This document shows positions 44,901 through 54,538 of a stretch of DNA of 64,000 bases, piece after piece. The notes under the pieces were generated by a model, which worked only from the letters and a program-made list of their open reading frames with translations, was not told where the DNA came from and did not search any database. Position 1 is the stretch's first letter. Each line of letters begins with the position of its first letter. The position numbers were made by a program, and so were the translations under genes. This DNA is from Agarophyton chilense (lineage: Eukaryota > Rhodophyta > Florideophyceae > Gracilariales > Gracilariaceae): the NCBI GenBank assembly GCA_030374765.1, contig JARGXX010000116.1, forward strand, positions 744,001 to 808,000. The letters run 5' to 3'.

Positions 44901-46466
44901 TTCCTCCCTAATAGGGACTTGCCAGTAGCCCGAATTGGCGTCGAGGGTAGAGAAAACAGTAGCGCTCCCAAGGGAGTCGATGTATTCGTCCATCCGAGGG
45001 ATCGGGTACACATCCTTAATGATTACCTCGTTCAGGCGTCTGTAATCGATGCAGAAACGCCACGATCCATCCGGTTTCGGAACTAACACCACTGGTGAGG
45101 CCTAAGCGGACTGGGCAGGTTCAATTACGCCCGCTTTAAGCATCTTCTCCACCTGAGATTTCTCCTCATCCCGAGCTTTCGGTCCAGCCCTGTAAGGGTG
45201 TTGGGCAATAGGCCGAGTGTTCGGTAACAAGTCGATGCGGTGTTCTGTAATCCCAATAGTTCCAAGGGAACCATCCCACATGGGGGTAAATTCACGAAGC
45301 ATGTGCCTCAGCTTCTCCCGATGAGATGCGGGTACATGGTTGAGATCCCATTTTCCCAATTCCTGAACAGGATCCGTCTGGTGTGCTCCTGTGATAGGGG
45401 CCGTAACCTCCTGAGGTTTAAAGTGTTCAGCGTGTGGAGCTGCAGTCGTATGCTCACCGTCTTCCGCGATTTCGGCAGTGTCCTCCCCCTCCTTAGGGTC
45501 CGCCACACCAAGGACCTCTGCGATAGAGATCTTTGTAGGTACGACCGCATGCGGGTGTGGAAGAACAGAACCCAGGATCTGGTGTTTGACCAAATGCTGC
45601 GTTGTCTTTCCAAAGTTGGCTACCAAAACCTTGAAAGGTTTATCCGGTTCCACGGAGACAACCCCATTCGCAAGGGCGAGTTGACGCCGCGTATACAGAG
45701 ACGGGTTCGGTTGTACCACATGCACACCAATTTGCTTGGTAACAACTGTGACCCAAACCTGGGTTTCTGGCGGGATAGCCACTGACTTCGCAACCTTTAC
45801 CCGTGTAGACACCGGGTCCTTCTTCACAGATTCCTGCGCGACGGGGAGAGGAACGCGTGTTCGCGCTGCTCCCTGTAAGGTTTTACGAACGATTGGGATC
45901 GTAGACCCGTCTTCGAGTTCCACAGTTCTACTCCGAGGACGGATGGCTTCCACGAAGCGGTCGCAAAAGTCACAACCCAGTATGACTGGTGCTGCAAGTG
46001 ACTTGCATACAATAAACTCCACTTGGACGAGATAGGAGCCTAACCTCACCATGAGGGAAATTGTACCCAGTGTCCGTAGCGGGTTGTTGTTCGCATCGGC
46101 GATATCCAAACGTGGACCGGTACGAACTTGGACCCGGAGCAGCGGGGGTAACAATTCCACATGAATTACGTTAGGAGCGGCTCCTGTATCCAGGACAGAT
46201 ATTTGACGAACCATAAACTGGTTGGACAGGCCGAAGTCGGCGAATACTTTATAATTCCGTTTGGCCATTACCATAAATCGATCCGGAATACGGAGATCAC
46301 GGGACCGTATCCACGGGCGACGGAGGACACTAAAGTATCCCGAGTTAACGTCGGTGTCAGCCGTTTTCCTTGAAAGGATAGTCACAGCTGGGGAGCGAAG
46401 CTGGAGCGCCTCGGGCGTCTTCAACTCCGGCTTAGAAGACGCCCCTCCCGCAGGGGAGACTCCCAA
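41939..46466 (-). pseudogene. E2 pol: protease, RT, RNase H, integrase
   Basis: Read on the minus strand. 46466-45105 holds the protease (ISVLDTGAAPNVIHV, active site intact) and the RT start. A TAG at 45102-45104 falls where relatives have Trp in SAWASPVVLV, a TGG-to-TAG change. RT continues with RFCIDYRRLNEV, TLDANSGYWQV and RMPFGLTNAP, then a frameshift near 44826. The last segment, 44827-41939 (962 codons), has the polymerase box LVYLDDIIVFS, RNase H residues in YEVDTDASANQVG, EKECLAVVWAL and VHTDHACL, an integrase zinc finger ending ACANCAKN, and the D,D,E core as VAIDILGEF, LSDNGGQFAS and NGQVERFHR, all intact. A long Pro/Ser/Thr-rich tail follows. It would be made as a Gag-Pol fusion by frameshifting at the end of gag. 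Confidence 0.92.
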
Positions 46467-46468
46467 GT

Positions 46469-48499
46469 TTAGTTTTTCGAAGCAGACCCCACCGAATTCG
46501 GTGCAGCTGCCTCGAAGGGGACCGGTTGTTCCCCGTTCGCGGGTACAAGTTCTGTATCCCTGTCAGCAAGGTGAGCTCGGAGTATCCTTTGTTCCTCATA
46601 GGACCTACTCGGGACTCCAGCTTTCTCCTCAGGGGTCAGAGCCTCGTACTGAGCGATAATTCGTGAACCCTCCCGCAGGGGAAATGTGCAGTCTGGTGCT
46701 TTGTGACCACGGAGGTAACACAAATAGCAAATCAGCTCTGCCGGGTTCGGTTGTGGACGTGAATCCACGCGACGTGGTGCTGTATCCCTCCATCCGGGGC
46801 GAGAGAACCGAGCAGCGGTATTCGCAAAAGGTAGCGATGCGGCTGGCACCCTCCGTCCGTGGGTATAGAGCGCAGGGTCTTCATCCGTAGTCGGAGCGGA
46901 TGTCGACGGCAACTCAGACGTACCCATAGATTCGGGGTTACTTCCCATGAAGTGAGTGTTATCATTGACCCCCACAGCGGCAGGGCCTCCTGCGAGTGAC
47001 AAAGACGAGTTACCTCCATCGGCGAGGAGTGCACTTGTCGGCCGACTCTTTTGGTTCTGCCGGACACGGAGAGTATCCCCCTCAGCCTGGGCGTACTGAA
47101 CCAATTCCAAGTAGGTCAGCTTGCGCTTTTCTTCCCGATGTCGGGCAACCAATGCTCTTATCGAGGGGTCCAAACCATCCACAAACATGGAGCATCTCTC
47201 GTAGGCGGGGAATACATTCCCGCATCGGTGAAACGCTTTATTCAAACGAGTTGAATACACCGTTTCGGTTTCCATCGGCTTCTGCCGCGTATCCCTTAAT
47301 GCAAGGATTGCTTCCTGAATCGCATTTCCAGTAGCGTATGACCTCAAGAGGTACTGCACCGCTTCGGGCCAGCACGTGACTCCCCCTTCCGAGGCTCGGG
47401 ATGATCCACGGACGGAGTTGAACTGGTCTTCAGCCATCCCCTTTAAGAAATAGGGTAATGCAAGATACGCTTGCGCTTCACTCTTACCGAGGATGTCAGC
47501 CTCCTGGACGAACCTCGCAAGGAAATCGAGCACCAGAATTGGGTCTGTTCCTGTGAACTCCCTCTTCTGTAGGGTGATGCTCAGCCTTTTGATGTAGTCC
47601 TTGACCTTACCCGTTCCGCGGGATGTTCGATCTCCCGAAGGGTTATCCAACCGGTAATAGCGGTACGATAGCAGCTTCCGATAGAGAGGATTCGTCGGCT
47701 TCAGCTCCCTTAATCCAAGGTGTTTCCTACCCTTCTTCCGGGTACGGATTGCCCCTTGAGAGGTGTAAGTAGCCTTCGACCGAGTCGCCCGGGATGACCG
47801 GCGTCCATCTTCACTATCCGAAGATTCGGAGGACGAACTCGATGACGAGCGATTGGGATCGGAATCCGATAAATCCTCTTGGAGGTGAACCCTCTTCTTT
47901 GACTTGCGGCGGTCCCGTTTAGCGGAGCGGTGTTCTTCGTCTTCCGAAACGTCGGGTTTATCCTTCGAGGCTTCTGCGTCTCCGTCCATACGGATAATGG
48001 CCTCGAGGGTGTCCAGCCGAGCTCGGAAGCGTTCCGCTTGCACGCGGTGTTCCCCCACGAGGCTCCGGTACTCCTGGATAAAGACCCCAGGGGTACCAAA
48101 GCTTTCCAAAAGGGAGTTCACATCCCTCCTCAGGGTACGAAGGTCATCGGCGACTGCCCGCACCTGGGCGTTCTCCACCTTGAGGCGGAGGGTAGTAACC
48201 TCCTGAAGGAGATCGATATGAGCCGCGTTGGCGATATCAATTCGAGTCTCCAGGCGCTGTAATTCAGGGTCGGCCCGACTTCGGGGTGCTGCTGAGGGGG
48301 TCGCCACCACTGGAGCTGGGCCCACAGCCACGACCTCTCGAGGACCTGAAACCACTGAGGGTGCTCTCCGAGTGTCCGGATCGATACCGGAATCGTTCCG
48401 ACCTTCGGGAATAGAGCTCCTCGACCTAGGCGGGGCCGGGGGCACTGAATCCGCTTGACGGTTCGATCCAGTCCTGGAACCACGGGTAGGCGGCGACAT
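46469..48499 (-). CDS. E2 gag
   Basis: An intact 676-codon frame from ATG at 48499 to TAA at 46469-46471. The N-terminal third is Ser/Arg/Asp-rich with a probable coiled coil (LLQEVTTLRLKVENAQV). The capsid-like region follows (YRYYRLDNPSGDR, FLARFVQEAD, VQYLLRSYATGN, LNKAFHRCGNVFP), and near the C-terminus there is one CCHC zinc knuckle, CYLCYLRGHKAPDC, for RNA packaging. It is homologous to the decayed E1 gag. This is the structural protein of the retrotransposon particle. It is the only fully open sense gene of E2. Confidence 0.9.
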   Translation of the reverse strand: MSPPTRGSRTGSNRQADSVPPAPPRSRSSIPEGRNDSGIDPDTRRAPSVVSGPREVVAVGPAPVVATPSAAPRSRADPELQRLETRIDIANAAHIDLLQEVTTLRLKVENAQVRAVADDLRTLRRDVNSLLESFGTPGVFIQEYRSLVGEHRVQAERFRARLDTLEAIIRMDGDAEASKDKPDVSEDEEHRSAKRDRRKSKKRVHLQEDLSDSDPNRSSSSSSSESSDSEDGRRSSRATRSKATYTSQGAIRTRKKGRKHLGLRELKPTNPLYRKLLSYRYYRLDNPSGDRTSRGTGKVKDYIKRLSITLQKREFTGTDPILVLDFLARFVQEADILGKSEAQAYLALPYFLKGMAEDQFNSVRGSSRASEGGVTCWPEAVQYLLRSYATGNAIQEAILALRDTRQKPMETETVYSTRLNKAFHRCGNVFPAYERCSMFVDGLDPSIRALVARHREEKRKLTYLELVQYAQAEGDTLRVRQNQKSRPTSALLADGGNSSLSLAGGPAAVGVNDNTHFMGSNPESMGTSELPSTSAPTTDEDPALYTHGRRVPAASLPFANTAARFSRPGWRDTAPRRVDSRPQPNPAELICYLCYLRGHKAPDCTFPLREGSRIIAQYEALTPEEKAGVPSRSYEEQRILRAHLADRDTELVPANGEQPVPFEAAAPNSVGSASKN
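46472..46478 (-). promoter_or_regulatory. Candidate -1 frameshift site at the gag-pol junction
   Basis: The minus strand reads TCG AAA AAC TAA in the gag frame. The pol frame is -1 relative to gag and is open through this point, so a -1 slip on GAAAAAC just before the TAA would fuse Gag to Pol. The heptamer is not a perfect X XXY YYZ site. No downstream pseudoknot was tested. Confidence 0.5.
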
Positions 48500-48708
48500 G
48501 CTGCAGACACGACACCGACGATTCGGGGTAACGATGAAATTCGATCACGAGATTCCCGGAGAACGGATGACGTAACACAAAACAAAAATAAAAACCAATT
48601 CCACCCTTTCCAAAGGGGACTACTACAACAAATCTTCACGACGGTGCTTCCTCTTCCAAGAGATATTCCAACACGTGGATGACCAACCCAAAAGTCCGAG
48701 AACGGATT

Positions 48709-48724
48709 CTAAGTCGGGAGACCA
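48709..48724 (-). promoter_or_regulatory. E2 primer-binding site
   Basis: TGGTCTCCCGACTTAG on the minus strand, two bases inside the 5' LTR, identical to the E1 site. Confidence 0.75.
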
Positions 48725-48726
48725 CT

Positions 48727-49599
48727 TGTGGAGCAAAACCCGGCGACGGGAAGTGCTCTCAAGGTGTTCGAAGCCTTGCTCCCTGGGGGGAGGCAGACTC
48801 AGAGACAGAGCCCTCCGTTCCACCCGTAGTGTGGGGTGTAACTCCCACGGGGGATTCTGGCAGTACCGGCGGAGGTGAGGGGTAGAAACCGTTGGATCGG
48901 GAAAGGGTATGGGTATCCCAAAGAATGGGGGAAAATCCGGCGAAGAGGAAAAACGGGGCGAGGGTCGGGCACTAACAGGCACCGGACCCAAGAACCAGAA
49001 AAGGGGCGAAACAACAAAAGAAACCCAATACGGGGGCGAAAACCTGTCCTCGAAAGGAAACACAAAACGCACGCAACAAGTAAGCAGAACCCCCACGGGG
49101 TATCGTGCACGCAGGTCGTCTGAGCGGTCCCAAGGGGGTGGTTGCACGGAACCCAAACGTGGGCACTCTCCAAGTGGAGTCGTGTCCCTACGCAGGTGTT
49201 GCTAACCAGAGCCCGTTCCGGGTTGTAAGGCCGAAACGATGGCGACGAAGAACCTCTAAAGGTATCGAAGACCAACCTTGGTTGTCATTTACTCTGAGCT
49301 CGGACTGTCAGATCTCGCCTCCCTAAGTAGGGCCCACTAACTAAACCCTACAGTAGTGCACACTTGCTCAGGGCCATACACGTGGAGATCCCACTGTCAG
49401 GGCCCAAAAGTCCAACGTTCTAACAAATATCCGAAAATCGGTGCCAAAATTAAGCCACGTGTATCACACGGGGCCAATCCAACCATGGGCCATCCGAATT
49501 TTCCCTTATAGGCGAAATATAACCAGAAAACAGTGCCACCTCAGCACACCTTAGAGGGGATCATAATCATAACCCTCGGAGGGTTCAATCCTCATTCTA
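48727..49599 (-). repeat. E2 5' LTR, truncated at its outer end
   Basis: Matches 37851-38721 of the other LTR almost perfectly, then stops: the outermost 44 bp, including the TG terminus, are absent and pogo-like sequence follows. A TATA box (CTATAAGGG) lies on the minus strand at 49505-49511. Confidence 0.9.
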
Positions 49600-50230
49600 A
49601 GCAACCTTTGCTTTGATTTCTGGCAAATTGTTGATAAGCCCCGATTCATTCGCGCTCATGGCCTCCTTATGAACTCGAAGAAATTTGATGCTGTGTTTTT
49701 TCTGAAAACGGTTGAGCCATCAGTTTGAAAACTTGAGGTTAAGCTGCTGGTCGGAAGGTAAATCTTTTTTGGCTTCTTTTGGAAGCCTTTCGGCTTGAAA
49801 GCGTAGAACAACACCGTTTATCTGCACCCTTTTTGCGGCGCGATCGGATAAACAAGAATACAATTCCGCTTCAAGTCGGAGCACGGCGGGAGTGCGACGG
49901 CTTTTGAATCTTGGGCAGGCTGTTGGTGGCAGGTTGATAAACTCCGATTTGGCTGACAATAGCCGAGATAGGGTGGTCTAGTCGAGTGCTTTCTGAAGAT
50001 GGAAAGTGGTTTGGGCCCAATTGGCCAGCGCACGTTGTGTGCTTGGTTCTTTTTGGGGCGCATCGACGATCATATTCAGCAAAGATGCGCTGTTTGTGCA
50101 GCACAGTAAGTGGCTGACCCACACTACGACGCTGTGGCGTAAAAGGAATGTAGGAGGGCGGTGTTGGGTGTGTAGCCATTGCATGGTGCGTGCCGAATGG
50201 TAGGGACGATGTTTTTCTGATGCAGTATTC
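49600..50230 (-). pseudogene. Pogo-like transposase remnant 2, N-terminal part
   Basis: Minus-strand frames give the two DNA-binding helix-turn-helix modules of a CENP-B/pogo-type transposase. The first is ALANWAQTTFHLQKALD followed by TTLSRLL. The second is RLEAELYSCLSDRAAKRVQ, then NLKFSN, an in-frame TGA at 49720, and WLNRFQKKHSIKFLRVHKEA. One frameshift near 50060 and several stops are present. The frame runs directly into the truncated E2 LTR, and a possible continuation (FYDDNETAG) lies beyond the other end of E2 at about 37800. This copy was therefore probably split by the E2 insertion. Confidence 0.7.
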
Positions 50231-50953
50231 AACGTTTAATTTTGAATTTCAAACCGGAGACGGGGACGGACAGCTTCAAATTTGAATTCGTATGCATCCG
50301 GCGGGGGAATACATTCAAAAATATAATAGAAAACAGGTGTTTACCCCGGCACGGTATGCACGATTCCGGCTCGCATTCGTCCCTTTCTTGACGGTTGCAT
50401 GCAAAAGTATGCTGCCTGCGGGGGTATGCTTCCAGTGAGGGATGATATGTGCGGGGGAACACTGTATTGCAATAGCGTGCACTTGTTGCCTGTGCTCGAC
50501 TCGGTTGCGCCTGCCAGCGCGTCGCCGCAGCGGGTAACCGTTAGCCTTTTCTTCACGTGACCCGGTAGAAATGACTACAAACCGTGCTCCACTGTCGTTA
50601 TGACGCGGCCTACGGGGCCTTGATGCTTAACCATTTCTCTAGCACCACGAGCCATTTCTGAGTTGCAAATCATCAAGTTGAAGGAAGCCGCGACCGCTGT
50701 CGATAATCATCGCTCAAAAGCTGTCAAGCCGAAAGGTGAACGAGGAAATAAGCTCGCTTGAGCTCGCTTGAACATGTCTTTCATCGTCTGATTCGTGCAC
50801 TGGCAAGCAGCTTTATAAAATCGTCGATACTGTGGCCGTGCTTCGAAAGCGCACTGCAGCGAAGAGTCGTGCCCCCAACAACGACATTGCCGTGGACCAA
50901 AGCAGCTGAATCGAAAACAGCGTCGTCTGCTCCCACGAACCTTCTACAACAAC
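50231..50953. other. TSR2 upstream region, no other gene seen
   Basis: Short frames on both strands without protein character. A small duplication of GCTCGCTTGA occurs near 50753-50771. Probably holds the TSR2 promoter; no clear TATA box was found. Confidence 0.4.
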
Positions 50954-51463
50954 ATGGATTTTGAAAATGCAACGCAAGCCGTATCCACAGCTATCCGCTC
51001 CATCTTTGAGAGATGGACAGCATTAAAGCTTGTCATTGAGCACCAAATGGGAGGAGTTACCGATGATGCAACCAAGCTAATGGACACAACAATTTCTATG
51101 GCAACCAGCCCATTGAAGTGTCACGATGAAGATGATTTCATCGACTTATTCTATGATGCCTTCGATCAAATGCATTGTGACGTGGAGGACGGTAGTCTAG
51201 AGGAAATAGCGTCGCAGATTGTACGTGTACGAGATGCAGCAAAGAACGGTGATTATGCCCCGGCCGTGCAGCTTGTGTCTAAGGCAAACAAAGCAAGCAC
51301 CGCAGCCCCTCTTCAATCGATAGATGGCGGTGAGGCTTTCGTCGATAACGATCAACATGATCATGACGACGATAAATTATCACTGCCTTCACCAACCGCC
51401 GAAAAGCCGATGATGGATGATGATGGATTCACGGAAGTGAGACGTGGCGGAGGGCATCGGTAG
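50954..51463 (+). CDS. TSR2: Pre-rRNA-processing protein Tsr2
   Basis: A 169-residue protein beginning at the ATG at 50954 and ending TAG at 51463. Residues 5-110 match the Tsr2 (WGG) domain: AIRSIFERWTALKLVIEHQ, then MGG at 32-34, then IDLFYDAFDQMHCDVEDGSL and an EIASQIVRVRDA helix. The acidic C-terminal third (DNDQHDHDDDK) ends in GFTEVRRGG. In yeast and humans Tsr2 is the escort/chaperone that delivers the ribosomal protein eS26 to pre-40S particles and supports 20S pre-rRNA maturation; acidic tails are typical. The first W of the WGG motif is Met here. The gene has no intron and converges on PDI with about 200 bp between the stops. It is well separated from the transposons and looks functional. 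Confidence 0.85.
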   Translation: MDFENATQAVSTAIRSIFERWTALKLVIEHQMGGVTDDATKLMDTTISMATSPLKCHDEDDFIDLFYDAFDQMHCDVEDGSLEEIASQIVRVRDAAKNGDYAPAVQLVSKANKASTAAPLQSIDGGEAFVDNDQHDHDDDKLSLPSPTAEKPMMDDDGFTEVRRGGGHR

Positions 51464-51665
51464 AAGATCAAACCAGCATGACTGAACCGTTGCTCGTTCG
51501 AAAGTGGCCCAACACGACAATGGTGAATTTGAGCTAAACTTAAAGGAGCGACGGGATTGTCATTACATACGCATCATATCTTTCAAACAGAAACAGATTG
51601 TAAATGAGCACAGTATATAATTTGTTTGTGGCTCAAGAGTTTTTTAATTGGAGCTACACAAAGAT

Positions 51666-53129
51666 TTACAACTCTTCCTTCTCTTCCTCCTTATCGTCCG
51701 ATTTCGTTACTTCAAGGCCTTCTTTGTGAGTGGCATTTTCTTGGAAGAATTTGATGAAGTCCTCCTTGGAGCGACCGCCGTCGTATGCAACGCCTTCCTT
51801 GGATCCAGCTTTGAAAAAGTGAAGGGTTGGGAACCCTTGTGCCTTGTATCCCTTGGGAGCATCATTCAACGTAGCATCCATCTTGGCGATAACTAATGTG
51901 GAAACGCCCTTCAGGTCAGCGGCCAGTTCGTCAAGAACAGGTGCAAGCTTCTTGCAATGGCCACACCACGGCGCATACTGCTCAATGAGAACATCCTTCC
52001 CCTCATCCTCCACAATATCAGCCCATGAGTCGCCGACGACAACTTTTACTGGATCATCGTTAGATTCCGGAACGGGTTCAGATTTTTTGCTAGGATTGAC
52101 CTCTCCCTTGACGAATTTCGCCACCCACGATGTGAGCGCTTCCTTCGAATAGTCATCACTGAAAATATACTTCTGGTCGCTCTTAAACTCATAAATGGCG
52201 ATAGCCGGGTCCTTCTCACTGACACCGATGTGTTCAGCAAAGCTCTTCAGTTCCACAGCGTTAATCCAAGCGAAGACAAGCGAGCCATCGCCACGGTTAG
52301 TCTTGGCGATTTCCGTGATGACCTCGTTTACGTCCTTGTCCTTCTTATCGGGGTCCTGGAAAAGAAGGAAGATGGGATTATCAAGTTCGGTGTACAGTGA
52401 GGCAGTTTCACGAGAAAGCTCGGAAAACAAGGGAATGGCACCAAACTTGAGCCATCCCCCGACATCCTCCGGGGTACCAGAGAAACTGTCAGAAGATTTG
52501 TCTTCGCGAACCAAAAGGACAATGTCATCGTCGACATCTTTTCCGGCCAAGTCCTTGACTAGAGCGGCATCATCAACAGAAGCAAAAGCAATGGAATCAG
52601 GCATCACGTCGCGAAGTGACATGCTCGCCTTTTTAAATTCACTTTCGAGCTTGTCGGCCTTAACAGAAATGGCAAGTGACTTCCCCTTGTTCTCGGAGAC
52701 AAAAGTGGAAAGGGCCTCAGCATCAGCGCAGTGAGTGACAGATGGCAGCAAGGCGCGTTCAATGTACTTGACAATATCATCCTTGGTACGACCTCCCTTG
52801 TAGTCAGATATCAGCTCACCCTTGGAGAAGAGCTTGAGAGTCGGGAATCCACGGACGCCATACTTCTGGGCAAGGTCTTTCTCCTCAGTGGCATCAAGAT
52901 CGACAAGCTGAGCCTTCCCCTTCAATACAGTAGCAGCCTGTTTGAAATCGTCAGCCATCTTTTTGCAATGGCCGCACCATGGAGCGAAGAATTTGACAAG
53001 GGTGAGCTCTTCGGCACCGATTAGCGATTCAAAGTTGTCTTTATTTCCGACAAGGACGTCATCTTCCGCGACTGCAGAAACGAAAATAGCCAAAGCGGCC
53101 AATACCGCGATGAAGCGAAGTCGAACCAT
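51666..53129 (-). CDS. PDI: Protein disulfide isomerase, ER-retained
   Basis: A 487-residue intronless gene. The start is the ATG at 53129, which begins a typical signal peptide (MVRLRFIAVLAALAIFVSAV); an upstream extension of the frame is rejected. Thioredoxin domain a holds WCGHC at residues 51-55, two redox-inactive domains follow (b, b', about 130-340), and domain a' holds WCGHC at 388-392. The acidic C-terminus ends in KEEL, a variant of the KDEL/HDEL retrieval signal. The a-b-b'-a' layout and length are those of classical PDI, which forms and rearranges disulfides in secretory proteins in the ER lumen. A TATA box (TATAAAAAA on the minus strand, 53222-53214) lies about 85 bp before the start. 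It is convergent with TSR2. Certainly a functional host gene. Confidence 0.97.
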   Translation of the reverse strand: MVRLRFIAVLAALAIFVSAVAEDDVLVGNKDNFESLIGAEELTLVKFFAPWCGHCKKMADDFKQAATVLKGKAQLVDLDATEEKDLAQKYGVRGFPTLKLFSKGELISDYKGGRTKDDIVKYIERALLPSVTHCADAEALSTFVSENKGKSLAISVKADKLESEFKKASMSLRDVMPDSIAFASVDDAALVKDLAGKDVDDDIVLLVREDKSSDSFSGTPEDVGGWLKFGAIPLFSELSRETASLYTELDNPIFLLFQDPDKKDKDVNEVITEIAKTNRGDGSLVFAWINAVELKSFAEHIGVSEKDPAIAIYEFKSDQKYIFSDDYSKEALTSWVAKFVKGEVNPSKKSEPVPESNDDPVKVVVGDSWADIVEDEGKDVLIEQYAPWCGHCKKLAPVLDELAADLKGVSTLVIAKMDATLNDAPKGYKAQGFPTLHFFKAGSKEGVAYDGGRSKEDFIKFFQENATHKEGLEVTKSDDKEEEKEEL

Positions 53130-53213
53130 GGTAGAGAGGAAGGAGGAATAGAGTAGAGTTATGGAAAGACTCGTATCAGCCCTGTGAAAAGAACTTTGAC
53201 GTCGGACGCAGCT

Positions 53214-53222
53214 TTTTTTATA
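53214..53222 (-). promoter_or_regulatory. PDI TATA box
   Basis: TATAAAAAA on the minus strand about 85 bp before the PDI ATG. Confidence 0.6.
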
Positions 53223-53229
53223 GCTTGTG

Positions 53230-54538
53230 TGATGATTAACATTGTCATCGATCGCTCGAGGATCAAGCGGGGCGATACGCAAACGCTCCGTGAGATGATT
53301 CGCGTTCATCTCCAAGTTGATTGACGACTGTTTGACTCTGTAATGTACGTTTGCAAACAGTCAATCACAACTTCGCCCGCACAGAGGCTTGCAGAGCATC
53401 ATTGGTTTTACCGCGCCAAAGCTGTACCGTCAATCATCATTGAATGTCGCCTTCATGGATTTGGTTTTAAATTTTGCATCAGTCAATATGAGACAGCGAA
53501 CTGCAGGTCATGGATGACATCAGCAGAACAAAACCCCCGAAATTTACGCTGATACAGTATCATGGATTCTTTGACTGTTCCCAATTGTATTTCTTTGAAA
53601 ATGGTTTTTATGATTGCCTGGAAGACAGAAGAGATGGAAGGCATAAAAGCGCTCAGGAGTCTGCCAGGCAGTAACGCCATCATTGTCGTCGATAATTCCT
53701 TTCCCTCCACTCACTGTTCTTCTGGATTATCCCACCCCAGAACCCATACACCGGGATTGTTCTTAGCTAGCGCTTGAATACCGCACAGTCAAGGTCAGCG
53801 ACCCCGACCAGAAATGATGCTTTACTTCCGTAAGATTGCGACGCACTTCGTGATATTTCAAGAAAGCATAATTAAATAACTCCACCATCTGTGTGAAGGA
53901 TGTTCTGGCTAGGGCATGCGGTGATGGTTAAAGAGAACTAGCAATCCCCTACTGCTACCACTCTACTCACCCGTTACCTGGAGGGTTTCCCGGAAATTTT
54001 TCGGTCTTTTGGAGCTCAACATTGAATCCTGGTTGGGAATGCTCTCCAGGCTTTGAAAGATAATTTCACCAAACAACCATTTACAGCTGAAAGAGGTACT
54101 CCCCACACAGCCTTGTACTGTAGCTCGATCCATGGCGCTTTTTAGATTTCCTGACACACTCCCAGTTTATTGCTACGTTTCGTGTTTCCTCGAAGAATCT
54201 TGATCGAGCCTTCAGCTTCTTTTCCATTTTTCTACTTGTCTATTATTCCACTTTCTACTACCTTTTATCCTCCTTTCCATCGAGCTTGCAAGACTTCAGC
54301 AATATGAGAAGAGCTGTGCAAACCCCCAAGCTCTCAGACAAAATCGCAAGACAATTACAGTATCATGATGCTCTATGACGCCTGTTACCATTGCATGAAA
54401 TAAATTTTATAAGTGTGCTCAATCGCTCCAGACCTAAGCCCAAAATGTTCGAAAGGGAAATATATATATCCTTCTCGGAATCTTTGCTGCTCTTCCAACT
54501 AATGCTTTGCAGATCTGTCAACGCCGTGCACGAGAAAA
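53230..54538. other. No convincing gene
   Basis: Frames of 60-75 codons on both strands at 53343-53777, none recognised. 53780-54538 is AT-rich and featureless apart from an ATATATATAT run near 54463-54472. Confidence 0.4.

Larger units (their letters stand above)
37851..49599 (-). mobile_element. E2: younger Ty3/gypsy chromovirus
   Basis: An 11.7-kb element coding on the minus strand, bounded by LTRs at 48727-49599 (5') and 37851-38765 (3'). The LTRs differ at about 20 positions over about 870 bp, so the insertion is much younger than E1. It carries gag, protease, RT, RNase H, integrase and a chromodomain, plus a long plus-strand (antisense) frame next to the 3' LTR. Catalytic residues of the enzymes are intact, but pol has one nonsense codon and one frameshift, so it is probably immobile now. 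The outer 44 bp of the 5' LTR are missing, and no target duplication is found. Confidence 0.95.

Noticed and set aside
46472-46478. Stop-codon readthrough as the gag-pol joining mechanism
   Set aside because: The pol frame is -1 relative to gag, so readthrough of the TAA would not enter pol.
52195-52734. 179-codon plus-strand frame
   Set aside because: Shadow of the PDI coding strand; Ser/Thr-rich with no motif.
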